DNA from: Amycolatopsis sp. MtRt-6
Lineage (GTDB): Bacteria; Actinomycetota; Actinomycetes; Mycobacteriales; Pseudonocardiaceae
Length of the DNA stretch: 64,000 bases
Direction: 5' to 3'
Assembly: GCF_017308975.1 (NCBI RefSeq)
Contig: NZ_JADWPD010000023.1
Location: 1-64,000 of the forward strand
A program made the translations under genes and the position numbers. The notes beneath the pieces are model-generated. The model had not been told where the DNA came from. It saw nothing but the letters and a program-made list of their open reading frames with translations, and did no database searches. Below are positions 1 through 7,821 of this stretch, one piece after another; position 1 is the stretch's first letter, and each line of letters begins with the position of its first letter.

Positions 1-84
1 CCCCAGGGGGGCCTTGGGGGCGTTGAACGCACCGAAGGCCACCTTGGGTGCGTCTGACGCACCGAAGGCCACATTGGGGCGCTC
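1..84. repeat. Interspersed palindromic intergenic repeat, copy 1
   Basis: Tandem, partly palindromic units built from AACGCACC, GAAGGCCAC and CTTGGGTGCG. The last 23 bases (61-83) are identical, in the same orientation, to 11158-11180 between thrB and thrC. No gene covers 1-195; beyond the repeat I see nothing recognisable there. The unit can be read as a peptide (NAPKATLG), but the copies sit between genes, so I treat it as a non-coding repeat family. Confidence 0.7.
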
Positions 85-195
85 GGCCGGGGCTGTGGGC
101 AAGTCCGGGTCACCATCCGGATCTGGCCGGGAACTGTCGGTGCCCGCCGGTAGCGTGGAAGACGGGGGGCGCCCCCGCGGCGGCTGTGGCTCTGC

Positions 196-1062
196 TCAGC
201 CCAGCCGGCGGGCCGTGACGAAGCGGGCCCGCCCGGTCAGGTCCGCGTGGTCCTCGACCCCCGTCAGCACCCGCCGGGCCCGGACCAGCGCCGGGACCGC
301 CGACCCGTGCGTGTCGTCGTGCTCGATCGCCAGTCCGCCCCCGGGACGCAGCAGCCGCGCGCCCGCCGCGATCGCGTGGCGGATCACCGCCAGGCCGCTC
401 TCCTCCGCGAACACCGCGCGCGGCGGGTCGTGCTCCGCCACCTCCGGGGGCACCGGGGTGCCCTCCGGGACGTACGGCGGGTTGCACAGCACCAGGTCGA
501 CCAGGCCGTCGAGCTCGGCGAACATCGTCGGGTCGCCGATGTCGCCCGAATACAGCCTGATCGGGGTGTTGCCCGCGTCCGCGTGGACGTCCGCGTTGTG
601 GCGGGCCCAGGCCAGGGCCTGCGGGTCGATGTCGACCGCGTACACCACCGCGTCCGGGCGGGCGTTGGCCACCGCCAGCGCCAGCGCGCCGGACCCCGTG
701 CACAGGTCCACCACCACCGGGAACTCGCGGCCCTGGAGGAACTTGACGCCCCACTCGAGCAGCAGCTCGGTCTCCGGGCGGGGGACGAACACCCCCGCAC
801 CGACCGCGACGGTGATGTCACCGAGTGCCGCCCAGCCCGTCAGGTACTGCAGCGGGATGCGCTTGGCGCGTTGCTGGACGAGCTGGCCGATGGCCTCGAT
901 GACCGGCGGGTCGACCAGCGGCACCATCGGCAGCCGGCCGCGTTCGACCCCGAGCACGTGCGCGGCGATCACCTCGGCGTCGAAGCGCGGCGAGGCGACG
1001 CCCGCGCGCTCGAGGATCCGGGTGGCCTCGATGATGGCCAGGCGCAGCGGCTGCCGATTCAC
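196..1062 (-). CDS. prmC: Peptide chain release factor N5-glutamine methyltransferase
   Basis: Methylates the glutamine of the GGQ motif of release factors in the cytoplasm, using S-adenosylmethionine. About 288 residues, the usual PrmC length. The N-terminal helical domain is followed by a Rossmann methyltransferase with the SAM loop VVDLCTGSGALALAVA and the diagnostic NPPY motif (LCNPPYVPEG). I chose the GTG at 1062 (start VNRQPLRLAI), because the upstream in-frame codons look non-coding and lie in the intergenic region. prmC normally follows prfA directly. Here its substrate gene prfA is more than 5 kb upstream, on the other side of a plus-strand cassette. Confidence 0.93.
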   Translation of the reverse strand: MNRQPLRLAIIEATRILERAGVASPRFDAEVIAAHVLGVERGRLPMVPLVDPPVIEAIGQLVQQRAKRIPLQYLTGWAALGDITVAVGAGVFVPRPETELLLEWGVKFLQGREFPVVVDLCTGSGALALAVANARPDAVVYAVDIDPQALAWARHNADVHADAGNTPIRLYSGDIGDPTMFAELDGLVDLVLCNPPYVPEGTPVPPEVAEHDPPRAVFAEESGLAVIRHAIAAGARLLRPGGGLAIEHDDTHGSAVPALVRARRVLTGVEDHADLTGRARFVTARRLG

Positions 1063-1306
1063 TCGTCGTCCTTCACCTCGTCGAGCCTGGCACACCAGGC
1101 GGAACTCCCCCGTGAGGACACGCGCCGGTCCTACGCCGTCCAGCGTATCGAGGCACCCCGGGCCCGCGGCCGACAACTGCCCGCCCGCCGGGTGCCGGGA
1201 TCGCGGCAGGCCCGATCTTCTAGGATGCAGGTCACCGGGTCGGGTTTCGCCTGCTCCACGGCGCCGCCCGAACCGTTCCGCACTTCATACTCCGGGGAGC
1301 CCCGCA

Positions 1307-2311
1307 GTGCCCACAGAGCCGATCACCCGCCGGGTGGCGTTCATCTTCCCGATCTACAACGAGGAAGAGAACATCGACCTGCTGCACCGGACCGTCGACG
1401 AGGTGACCCGGCCGCTCGCCGGGAAGTACGACTTCAGCTTCCTCTACGTCGACGACGGCAGCCGGGACGGCTCGCTGGCCAAGCTCACCGAGCTCAGCGT
1501 CCGCGACGAGCGGGTCACGGTGGTCGAGCTGTCCCGCAACTTCGGCCACCAGATGGCCGTCACCGCCGGGCTCGACCTGGTCGACGCGGACGCCGTCGTC
1601 ATCATGGACAGCGACATGCAGGACCCGCCGCGGGTGGCGCTCGAGCTGATCGAGAAGTGGGAAGAGGGCTTCGACGTCGTCTACGCGCAGCGCCGCTCGC
1701 GCCAGGACTCGGCGTTCAAGAAGCTCACCGCCGGCGGGTTCTACTGGTTCCTGCGGAAGATGGCCGCGGTCGACATCCCGAAGAACACCGGCGACTTCCG
1801 GCTGATCGACCGCAAGGTGGTCGACGAGCTGCGCAAGTACCGCGAGCGCGACCGCTTCCTGCGCGGGCTGGTCAGCTACATCGGCTTCAAGCAGACGGCC
1901 GTGCTGTTCGACCGCGACAAGCGGCACGCCGGCGTCACCGGCTACCCGCTGCGCAAGATGCTGCGCTTCGCCGCCGACGGCATCCTCGGCTTCTCGGTGA
2001 CGCCGCTGCGGATGATCACCCGCATGGGTTACCTGATCTCGTTCCTGAGCTTCGTCGGGATCCTCTACGTCGGCGGCGTCAAGCTGTTCGCGCCGGAGAC
2101 CGCGGTGCCCGGCTGGGCGTTCCTCGGGATCGCGATGTTCTTCCTCGGCGGGATCCAGATCATCATGCTCGGCGTGCTCGGCAGCTACATCGGCCGCACG
2201 TACTCGCAGGTGCAGAACCGGCCGCTCTACGGCGTCGCGTCGGTCCGCACGGGCCCGGGCGTGCCGATCGAGGCCCGCGAGGGCGCCGAAGCGGGACGAG
2301 GCACCCGGTGA
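1307..2311 (+). CDS. GT2 glycosyltransferase (polyprenyl-phosphate sugar synthase, GtrB/DPMS-like)
   Basis: Predicted to transfer a nucleotide-sugar residue to a membrane polyprenyl phosphate. 334 residues from GTG 1307, preceded by GGGGAG at the right distance. The N-terminal GT-A domain has the nucleotide-binding start VAFIFPIYNEEENI, VDDGSRDGS and the DXD-type DSDMQDPP. Two C-terminal membrane segments (roughly residues 235-300) are typical of GtrB/dolichol-phosphate mannose synthase type enzymes. The next gene (GtrA-like) starts in its stop codon (GTGA), so the two are coupled and likely form a synthase-flippase pair. The actual sugar cannot be told from sequence. Confidence 0.88.
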   Translation: MPTEPITRRVAFIFPIYNEEENIDLLHRTVDEVTRPLAGKYDFSFLYVDDGSRDGSLAKLTELSVRDERVTVVELSRNFGHQMAVTAGLDLVDADAVVIMDSDMQDPPRVALELIEKWEEGFDVVYAQRRSRQDSAFKKLTAGGFYWFLRKMAAVDIPKNTGDFRLIDRKVVDELRKYRERDRFLRGLVSYIGFKQTAVLFDRDKRHAGVTGYPLRKMLRFAADGILGFSVTPLRMITRMGYLISFLSFVGILYVGGVKLFAPETAVPGWAFLGIAMFFLGGIQIIMLGVLGSYIGRTYSQVQNRPLYGVASVRTGPGVPIEAREGAEAGRGTR

Positions 2312-2739
2312 AGCTGATCTCGGCGACCCAGCTGCGCTTCGGGGCGGTCGGCGTGGCGAACACGCTCGTCGACGCCCTCGGTTACGCGCTGCTGGTGACG
2401 CTGGGCGTCCCGCTGTTCGTGGCGAACTTCATCTCGACGAGCACGGGCATGCTCCTCAGCTTCACGCTGAACCGGAACTTCACCTTCCGCGCCAAGGACG
2501 GCGACGTCCGCCGGCAGGCGCTGCTGTTCTTCGGCGTCACGGCGTTCGGGCTGTGGGTCGTGCAGGCGGCGATCATCTTCGCGGTCACCAGCGCCTTCCC
2601 CGGGGTGAACGTGCTGGTCCCGAAGGGCGCCGGGATCGTGGTCGGCCTGGTCTGGAACTACGTGCTCTACCACAAGGTCGTCTTCCGGCACCGGCCCGCG
2701 GCGGCCGCCACGCCGGTCGCGGAGGTTACGCATGACTAG
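2308..2739 (+). CDS. GtrA-family membrane protein (putative polyprenyl-linked sugar flippase)
   Basis: 143 residues with four hydrophobic segments. It shows the GtrA hallmarks near the N-terminus (LRFGAVGVANTLVDALGYALL) and around the middle (LSFTLNRNFTFR). Family members are thought to move polyprenyl-phosphate-linked sugars across the membrane. GTG start at 2308 overlaps the preceding stop as GTGA, and the gene overlaps the next one by 8 bases, so translation is coupled across the cassette. Function is by family analogy. Confidence 0.85.
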   Translation: MKLISATQLRFGAVGVANTLVDALGYALLVTLGVPLFVANFISTSTGMLLSFTLNRNFTFRAKDGDVRRQALLFFGVTAFGLWVVQAAIIFAVTSAFPGVNVLVPKGAGIVVGLVWNYVLYHKVVFRHRPAAAATPVAEVTHD

Positions 2740-3997
2740 CACGGCCGTGGAGTCCCGGGTCGCCGACCAGGTCGAGCCGAAACGCCCCGAGCCGGCCTCC
2801 GCCGGCCGCTGGGCCTGGCTGAACGGCGACTACGCCCGCGTCTTCGCCGTGGTGCTGGCCTGGAACGTGGTGCTGATCGCGCTGGCGTACCTGTTCGCGC
2901 CGTCCAGCCCGGTCGACGAGGGCATCCCGAAGACCGGCATCGGCTCGACGATGAGCCTGCTCGCGCACACCTACCGCTGGGACGCCGGCAACTACGGCGA
3001 GATCGCGATGCACGCCTACACCGGCAGCTACGCCCCGACGCGGGCGTTCTACCCGGTGTTCCCGTTCCTGGTCTGGCTGGTCCAGACGGCCAGCTTCGGC
3101 ACGCTCGGCCTGCTCGCCGCCGGGTTCCTGGTCAACCTGGTGGCCACCTGGCTGGCCGCGGTCGCGCTGCTGAAGATCGGCCGCCACTTCTTCGACGGCG
3201 AGCGGGCCCCGTGGCTGGTCGTCGCGGCGTTCCTCACCGCGCCCGCCGCGTTCTTCCTGCACTCGTTCTACAGCGAGGCGGTGTTCTGCGCGCTGGGCTT
3301 CTGGGCCTACCTGTTCGCGCTGCGCCGGCAGTGGCTCTGGATGGGCCTGACGCTGATCCCGCTGACGGCGTCCCGCATCACCGCGGCGGTGTTCGTCGGC
3401 CTGTGCTTCCTGGAGTTCTGGCGGTCGAAGGGCTGGAAGCCGCGCGGCCTGCTGTCGTGGCACCTGCTGTGGTTCCCGGGAGCGTTCCTCGGCCTCGGCG
3501 GCGTGCTGGTCGTCATGAAGCTCCAGACCGGCGACTTCTTCGCCAGCTTCAACGCGCTCAAGGGCGTGCGGGAGTGGTCGTACCACAAGTTCAACCCGAA
3601 CATCGCCGAAACGATCTGGCGCGAAGCGAAGATCACCGGCCACGCGCTGCTCGGCGACACCCGGATGGACGCGTGGACGCTGATGAGCCACGTGCTGCCG
3701 ATGATCGGCCTGACGCTGCTGTTCGCGTGCTCGGTCTACGTCCTGGTGGCGCTGCGCTCGAAGGGTGTCCCGCTGGCGCTGTTCGGGTTCGCGTCCATCG
3801 TGATGCTGACGATGAACAACAACGTGGTGTCGGTGCACCGCTACCTGCTGCCGTGCCTGGTGATGTACGTGGCCCTGGTGTTGTTCGGCGAACGCCGCCC
3901 GCGGCTGCGCGGCGCGGTGCACGTGGTCCTGTACGCGAACGCGCTGGTCTGCGGAATGATCTACCTGCGCTTCATCACGGGCTTCTGGTCCGGCTGA
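2732..3997 (+). CDS. Multi-pass mannosyltransferase, PIG-V-like (GT-C fold)
   Basis: 421 residues, about ten membrane segments. The WDAGNYGEIA motif followed by a YP element near residues 90-110, and the HRYLLP element near the C-terminus, are characteristic of PIG-V/GPI mannosyltransferase II-like proteins. In actinomycetes these use polyprenyl-phospho-mannose at the outer membrane face for protein or envelope glycan mannosylation. It directly follows a polyprenyl-sugar synthase and a flippase, which would supply such a donor. The acceptor is unknown. Confidence 0.8.
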   Translation: MTSTAVESRVADQVEPKRPEPASAGRWAWLNGDYARVFAVVLAWNVVLIALAYLFAPSSPVDEGIPKTGIGSTMSLLAHTYRWDAGNYGEIAMHAYTGSYAPTRAFYPVFPFLVWLVQTASFGTLGLLAAGFLVNLVATWLAAVALLKIGRHFFDGERAPWLVVAAFLTAPAAFFLHSFYSEAVFCALGFWAYLFALRRQWLWMGLTLIPLTASRITAAVFVGLCFLEFWRSKGWKPRGLLSWHLLWFPGAFLGLGGVLVVMKLQTGDFFASFNALKGVREWSYHKFNPNIAETIWREAKITGHALLGDTRMDAWTLMSHVLPMIGLTLLFACSVYVLVALRSKGVPLALFGFASIVMLTMNNNVVSVHRYLLPCLVMYVALVLFGERRPRLRGAVHVVLYANALVCGMIYLRFITGFWSG

Positions 3998-4022
3998 GCA
4001 CGGCCACGGGGAGAGTCGGGAA

Positions 4023-5309
4023 ATGAGCTTGTCCGGGTCGCTGCGCCGGGAGACCGAGGACGAACCCTCGGCGACCGAGCGGACCACCGAGATCGCCGCC
4101 GTGACGGACGAGCCGCCGGCCGGGTCCGCCGAAGGTCCGTCCGAACGGACCCGCCGGTTCTACGTGATCGTCCTCGCCGTGCTGCTCGTCCTGCTGGCCT
4201 TCGGGGTCCGGCTGTCCCTGTTCCGCTACCAGACGGCGGACTACACCGCCTTCTACCGGCGCTGGTACGACTTCGTCGTCAGCCAGGGCGGGATCGGGGC
4301 GCTCAAGTACGAGTTCTCCGACCTGAACGCGCCGTACCGGTACTTCATGGTCCTGCTGCCGCACCTGCCGGTGCCGTCGCCGCTCGCCGGGATCAAGGCC
4401 TTCTCGGTCTTCTTCGACATGGTGATCGCGTTCTTCGTGTTCCGGATCGTGGCGCTGAAGCACCCGTCGCGCTGGATCGCCGCCGCGGCCGCGTTCACCG
4501 CGTTCATGCTGCCGACCGTCGTGATCAACAGCGCGATGTGGGCCCAGGGCGACGCGATCTACACCGCCTTCTCCCTCGGCGCCGTGTACTTCCTGCTGCG
4601 GAAGCGGCCGTGGTGGGCCTGCGTCTTCTTCGGGCTCGCGCTCTCGTTCAAGCTGCAGGCGATCTTCCTCTTCCCGCTGCTGCTCGTGATGGTGCTGCTC
4701 GGCCGCGTGCCGTGGCGGGCCCTGGTGGCGATCCCCGTCGTCTACCTGCTGCTCGACGTCCCCGCGCTGCTGGCCGGCGCGTCGCCGTCGAAGCTGCTGA
4801 CGGTCTACTTCAGCCAGACGGGCATCTACCCGCAGCTGACGCTCAGCGCGCCCAACATCTGGCAGTTCTTCCGCGGCGAGCACGGCATGGAAGCGATGAA
4901 GACCCCCGCGGTGCTGCTGACCGCGTTGCTGGTCTTCACGCTCTGCCTGCTGGTGGTGCTCAGCCGGGTCGAGCTGACCGACACGCGGATCCTGCTGATC
5001 GGCGCGATCTCGGCGGTGCTGGTGCCGTTCGTCCTGCCGTCGATGCACGAACGCTACTTCTACCTCGCCGACGTCCTGACGCTCGTCCTGGCCTTCTACC
5101 TGCCGCGGCAGCTGTGGTACGTCCCGATCATCGTCGAGTTCTGCTCGCTCATGTGCTACATGCCGAACATCTTCTTCGCGAAGCCAGGCGGGGAAGCGGT
5201 CGACTTCCGCATTCTCGCGGCCCTGGAGCTGTGCGCGCTGGTCGTGCTGGTCCGGTACGCCGTGTGGGACTTCCGCCGGCACCGCGTGCGGGAGCCGCTC
5301 ATCCGGTAA
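4023..5309 (+). CDS. Multi-pass glycosyltransferase, Gpi18/COG5542-like (GT-C fold)
   Basis: 428 residues. A charged, disordered cytoplasmic N-terminus of about 45 residues is followed by about ten membrane helices. The motifs YRRWYDFV, WAQGDAIYTAF and MHERYFYLAD match the Gpi18-like mannosyltransferase group. It lies 25 bases downstream of the PIG-V-like gene on the same strand and likely works on the same polyprenyl-sugar-dependent glycan. ATG 4023 has a modest GGGAA upstream. Confidence 0.78.
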   Translation: MSLSGSLRRETEDEPSATERTTEIAAVTDEPPAGSAEGPSERTRRFYVIVLAVLLVLLAFGVRLSLFRYQTADYTAFYRRWYDFVVSQGGIGALKYEFSDLNAPYRYFMVLLPHLPVPSPLAGIKAFSVFFDMVIAFFVFRIVALKHPSRWIAAAAAFTAFMLPTVVINSAMWAQGDAIYTAFSLGAVYFLLRKRPWWACVFFGLALSFKLQAIFLFPLLLVMVLLGRVPWRALVAIPVVYLLLDVPALLAGASPSKLLTVYFSQTGIYPQLTLSAPNIWQFFRGEHGMEAMKTPAVLLTALLVFTLCLLVVLSRVELTDTRILLIGAISAVLVPFVLPSMHERYFYLADVLTLVLAFYLPRQLWYVPIIVEFCSLMCYMPNIFFAKPGGEAVDFRILAALELCALVVLVRYAVWDFRRHRVREPLIR

Positions 5310-5319
5310 GGGGACAGCT

Positions 5320-5697
5320 ATGCGCATCATGCACCAGGTGGTCACCTTCGACGCGGCCGACCTCGCGGCCGAGAGCCGCTTCTGGGCGGGTGTGCTCGGC
5401 GGCGAGGTCGACGAAGACGGCGACTGGCACATGGTGCTGGTGGACGGGGCGCCGCGGGTCGGGGTGCAGCTCGCGCCCGGCCACGTACCGCCCGAGTGGC
5501 CCGTCGGCCCGACCCAGCAGCAGATCCACCTCGACCTGTGGGTCGAGGACTTCGCCGAAGCCCACGAGCACGTCATGGCCCTCGGCGCCACGGTGCTGAA
5601 GCCGGCCGCGGGCAACACGGCCGGGGACGACTTCCAGGTCTACGCCGACCCCGCCGGGCACCCCTTCTGCCTGTGCTGGCTGGTCCGGCCCTCCTGA
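5320..5697 (+). CDS. VOC (glyoxalase/bleomycin-resistance fold) family protein
   Basis: 125 residues, a single glyoxalase-like module. N-terminal strand MHQVVTFDAADL, then WHMVLVDG, and the C-terminal DPAGHPFCLC typical of the glyoxalase-like VOC group found in many actinomycete single-domain proteins. It starts ten bases after the upstream glycosyltransferase stop and may be transcribed with it. No substrate can be assigned; an alternative ATG three codons in (5329) is possible. Confidence 0.75.
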   Translation: MRIMHQVVTFDAADLAAESRFWAGVLGGEVDEDGDWHMVLVDGAPRVGVQLAPGHVPPEWPVGPTQQQIHLDLWVEDFAEAHEHVMALGATVLKPAAGNTAGDDFQVYADPAGHPFCLCWLVRPS

Positions 5698-5787
5698 GCC
5701 ACCGGGTAAACCGCCCCAGCCTCTCGCGCGTGGTGGCAGCGGCGCTCCGGGGACAGCTCCGGGACCGCGCACCCGAGGGAGGCAGCA

Positions 5788-6231
5788 ATGCAGTCGTTCA
5801 TCAAGAAGTTCGCCGTCGTCGCCGGGGTGGTGGCCGCGGCGTGCACCGCGGTGCCCGCCACGCAGGCCGTCGCCGCGGTGGCGACCTGTCCGGGTACCGA
5901 GATCCGCAACTACGGGTTGCCGAAGCTGCTGAGCAACTCGCTCGGAGAACAGGCCGGCGTCCTCCGCCTCTGGTACTCCAGCGCGAACGGCGGCACCAAC
6001 TGCGCGAAGGTCTACGACAACATGTCCGGGTCGCACCCGATGTCGGTCAGCATCCGCACGGAACGCATGACCACCCCGGTGACCGACTCGGGCACGTTCT
6101 CCACCTACGCGGGCGGGGTCGTGGTGACCCGCACCGACGGCCTGTGCATCTACGTGTCCGGCAGCCTGTCGCTGGGCACCGGCTCGGTGAACCAGTTCCG
6201 CGCCTCGGCCGGCCCGGTCGCCTGCGGCTGA
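5788..6231 (+). CDS. Secreted protein of unknown function
   Basis: 147 residues. A classical Sec signal peptide (positively charged start, hydrophobic core, Ala-rich cleavage region near residue 30) is followed by a mature domain of about 115 residues with four cysteines (ATCPG, TNCAKV, GLCIYV, VACG). These could form two disulfides. A strong Shine-Dalgarno, GAGGGAGGC, precedes ATG 5788. I do not recognise the family. It is the last plus-strand gene before the convergent prfA. Confidence 0.65.
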   Translation: MQSFIKKFAVVAGVVAAACTAVPATQAVAAVATCPGTEIRNYGLPKLLSNSLGEQAGVLRLWYSSANGGTNCAKVYDNMSGSHPMSVSIRTERMTTPVTDSGTFSTYAGGVVVTRTDGLCIYVSGSLSLGTGSVNQFRASAGPVACG

Positions 6232-6239
6232 GCCCCCCG

Positions 6240-6266
6240 GGCTGGGCCGCCGTGGGCGGCTCAGCC
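6240..6266. terminator. Bidirectional terminator-like hairpin between secreted-protein gene and prfA
   Basis: Twelve-base arms 6240-6251 and 6255-6266 pair with one mismatch around a 3-base loop, between two convergent genes. The right arm overlaps the prfA stop codon. No clear U-tract, as is common in high-GC actinomycetes. Confidence 0.5.
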
Positions 6267-7340
6267 CGACTGGGCCGCCAGGCGCTCTTCGCGGTCCGCG
6301 GTCGCCAGGGCGTCCAGCACACCGTCCAGGTCGCCGTCCAGGACCTGGTCCAGGTTGTAGGCCTTGTAGTTCACCCGGTGGTCCGAAATGCGGTTCTCCG
6401 GGAAGTTGTACGTCCGCACCCGCTCCGAGCGGTCCACCGTGCGGACCTGCGAACGGCGGGCGTCCGACGCCTTCGCCGCCGCCTCCTCCTCCGCGATCGC
6501 CTGCAGGCGGGCCTGGAGCACCTGCAGCGCCCGGGCGCGGTTCTGGATCTGGGACTTCTCGTTCTGGCAGGACACCACGATGCCGGTCGGCAGGTGCGTG
6601 ATCCGGACCGCCGAGTCGGTCGTGTTGACGCTCTGGCCACCCGGCCCGGACGACCGGAACACGTCGATGCGCAGGTCGCCTGCGTCGATCTCGACCTCGA
6701 CCTCCTCCGGCTCCGGATAGATCAGGACCCCGGCCGCCGACGTGTGGATGCGGCCCTGGGACTCGGTCGCCGGGACGCGCTGGACGCGGTGGACGCCGCC
6801 CTCGAACTTCAGGCGGGACCACACGCCGTCGACGTCGGCCGTCTTGCTCTTGATCGACAGCGTGACGTCCTTGAAGCCGCCCAGGTCGGAGTCGACCGAG
6901 TCGAGGACCTCCGCCTTCCAGCCGTGGCGCTCGGCGTAGCGCAGGTACATGCGCAGCAGGTCGCCGGCGAACAGGGCCGACTCCTCGCCGCCCTCGCCGG
7001 ACTTGATCTCCATCACGACGTCGGAGCCGTCGTACGGGTCGCGCGGCAGCAGCAGCTCGGTGAGCTTCGACTCCAGGTCGGGGATCCGCGCGGCCAGCTC
7101 GTCGGCTTCCGCGGCGAACTCGGCGTCCTCCGCGGCCATCTCCCGCGCGGCCGCGAGGTCGTCCCGGGTGGTGTCCAGCTCGTGGACCGCGCGCACCACG
7201 GGCGTCAGCTCGGCGTAGCGGCGGCCGAGCTTGCGGGCGCGCCCCTGGTCGGCGTGCACCGCCGGGTCCGCCAGCTGCTGCTCCAGCTCCGCGTGCTCGG
7301 CGAGCAGCCCCTTGAGCGAGCTCGAATCCACCTCTGCCAC
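6261..7340 (-). CDS. prfA: Peptide chain release factor 1
   Basis: Recognises UAA/UAG stop codons and triggers peptidyl-tRNA hydrolysis on the ribosome. 359 residues, the normal RF1 length. It carries the tripeptide anticodon PAT (QRVPATESQG, about residue 188) and the universally conserved GGQ catalytic motif (SSGPGGQSVN, about residue 235), whose glutamine PrmC methylates. Located downstream of rpmE on the same strand, but behind the rpmE terminator hairpin. Its usual partner prmC is displaced. Confidence 0.97.
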   Translation of the reverse strand: MAEVDSSSLKGLLAEHAELEQQLADPAVHADQGRARKLGRRYAELTPVVRAVHELDTTRDDLAAAREMAAEDAEFAAEADELAARIPDLESKLTELLLPRDPYDGSDVVMEIKSGEGGEESALFAGDLLRMYLRYAERHGWKAEVLDSVDSDLGGFKDVTLSIKSKTADVDGVWSRLKFEGGVHRVQRVPATESQGRIHTSAAGVLIYPEPEEVEVEIDAGDLRIDVFRSSGPGGQSVNTTDSAVRITHLPTGIVVSCQNEKSQIQNRARALQVLQARLQAIAEEEAAAKASDARRSQVRTVDRSERVRTYNFPENRISDHRVNYKAYNLDQVLDGDLDGVLDALATADREERLAAQSG

Positions 7341-7368
7341 CTCTCAGCCCGGGTCAAAACCATAAAGA

Positions 7369-7403
7369 ACGGCGCCCACCCGGGAGTACCGGATGGGCGC
7401 CGT
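7369..7403 (-). terminator. Intrinsic terminator downstream of rpmE
   Basis: Perfect 10-base inverted repeat (7369-7378 and 7394-7403) with a 15-base loop. On the minus strand it is followed by a T-rich stretch (TTCTTTATGG). It lies just after the rpmE stop, so rpmE messages should end here and prfA should need read-through or its own promoter. Confidence 0.75.
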
Positions 7404-7411
7404 GGAAAAAG

Positions 7412-7639
7412 CTACTTGGCGTCGGCCTTCTTCTGGCGCTTGCCGTAGCGAGCCTCGAAGCGCGCGACCCGGCCACCGGTGTCCATGATCTTCTGCTTGC
7501 CCGTGTAGAACGGGTGGCAGTTCGAGCAGATCTCGACGTGGATGTTGCCGCTGGTCTTGGTGCTGCGCGTGGTGAAGCTGTTGCCGCAGTCGCAGTTCAC
7601 GTTCGTGACCACGTACTCGGGGTGAATACCGCTCTTCAT
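7412..7639 (-). CDS. rpmE: 50S ribosomal protein L31
   Basis: Large-subunit ribosomal protein, 75 residues. It has the four zinc-binding cysteines (CDCG at 16-18 and CSNC at 38-41), so it is the zinc-containing C+ form rather than the zinc-independent paralogue. ATG 7639 has GAGAGGA upstream. It lies between rho and prfA, the conserved actinobacterial order. Confidence 0.97.
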   Translation of the reverse strand: MKSGIHPEYVVTNVNCDCGNSFTTRSTKTSGNIHVEICSNCHPFYTGKQKIMDTGGRVARFEARYGKRQKKADAK

Positions 7640-7771
7640 GGTGTCCTCTCTCGTTGGCTCCGGGTCCCCAGTCGTTCCACGGGGTGAACCGGCGCCGGAC
7701 TTCAGCGGGTAATTCTGCCAGACGGGCAGACGTGTACTGGAACGCACCCCGCTGACCAGCTATTCCCGACG

Positions 7772-7811
7772 TGGAAGGGGCCTCCCCGGTCGCCCGGGGA
7801 GGCCCCTTCCA
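7772..7811 (-). terminator. Strong terminator hairpin downstream of rho
   Basis: A perfect 18-base-pair stem (7772-7789 with 7794-7811) and a 4-base loop, ten bases after the rho stop codon. It is the most stable-looking hairpin in the left part of the window and is a near-certain 3' end for rho mRNA, although no U-tract follows. Confidence 0.8.
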
Positions 7812-7821
7812 CAGCCAGGAC

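Noticed and set aside
14..1306. Long plus-strand reading frame running into the GT2 gene
   Set aside because: It is antisense to prmC and its amino-acid composition is the Arg/Pro/Ala pattern of shadow frames. The real GT2 start is GTG 1307 with a ribosome site.
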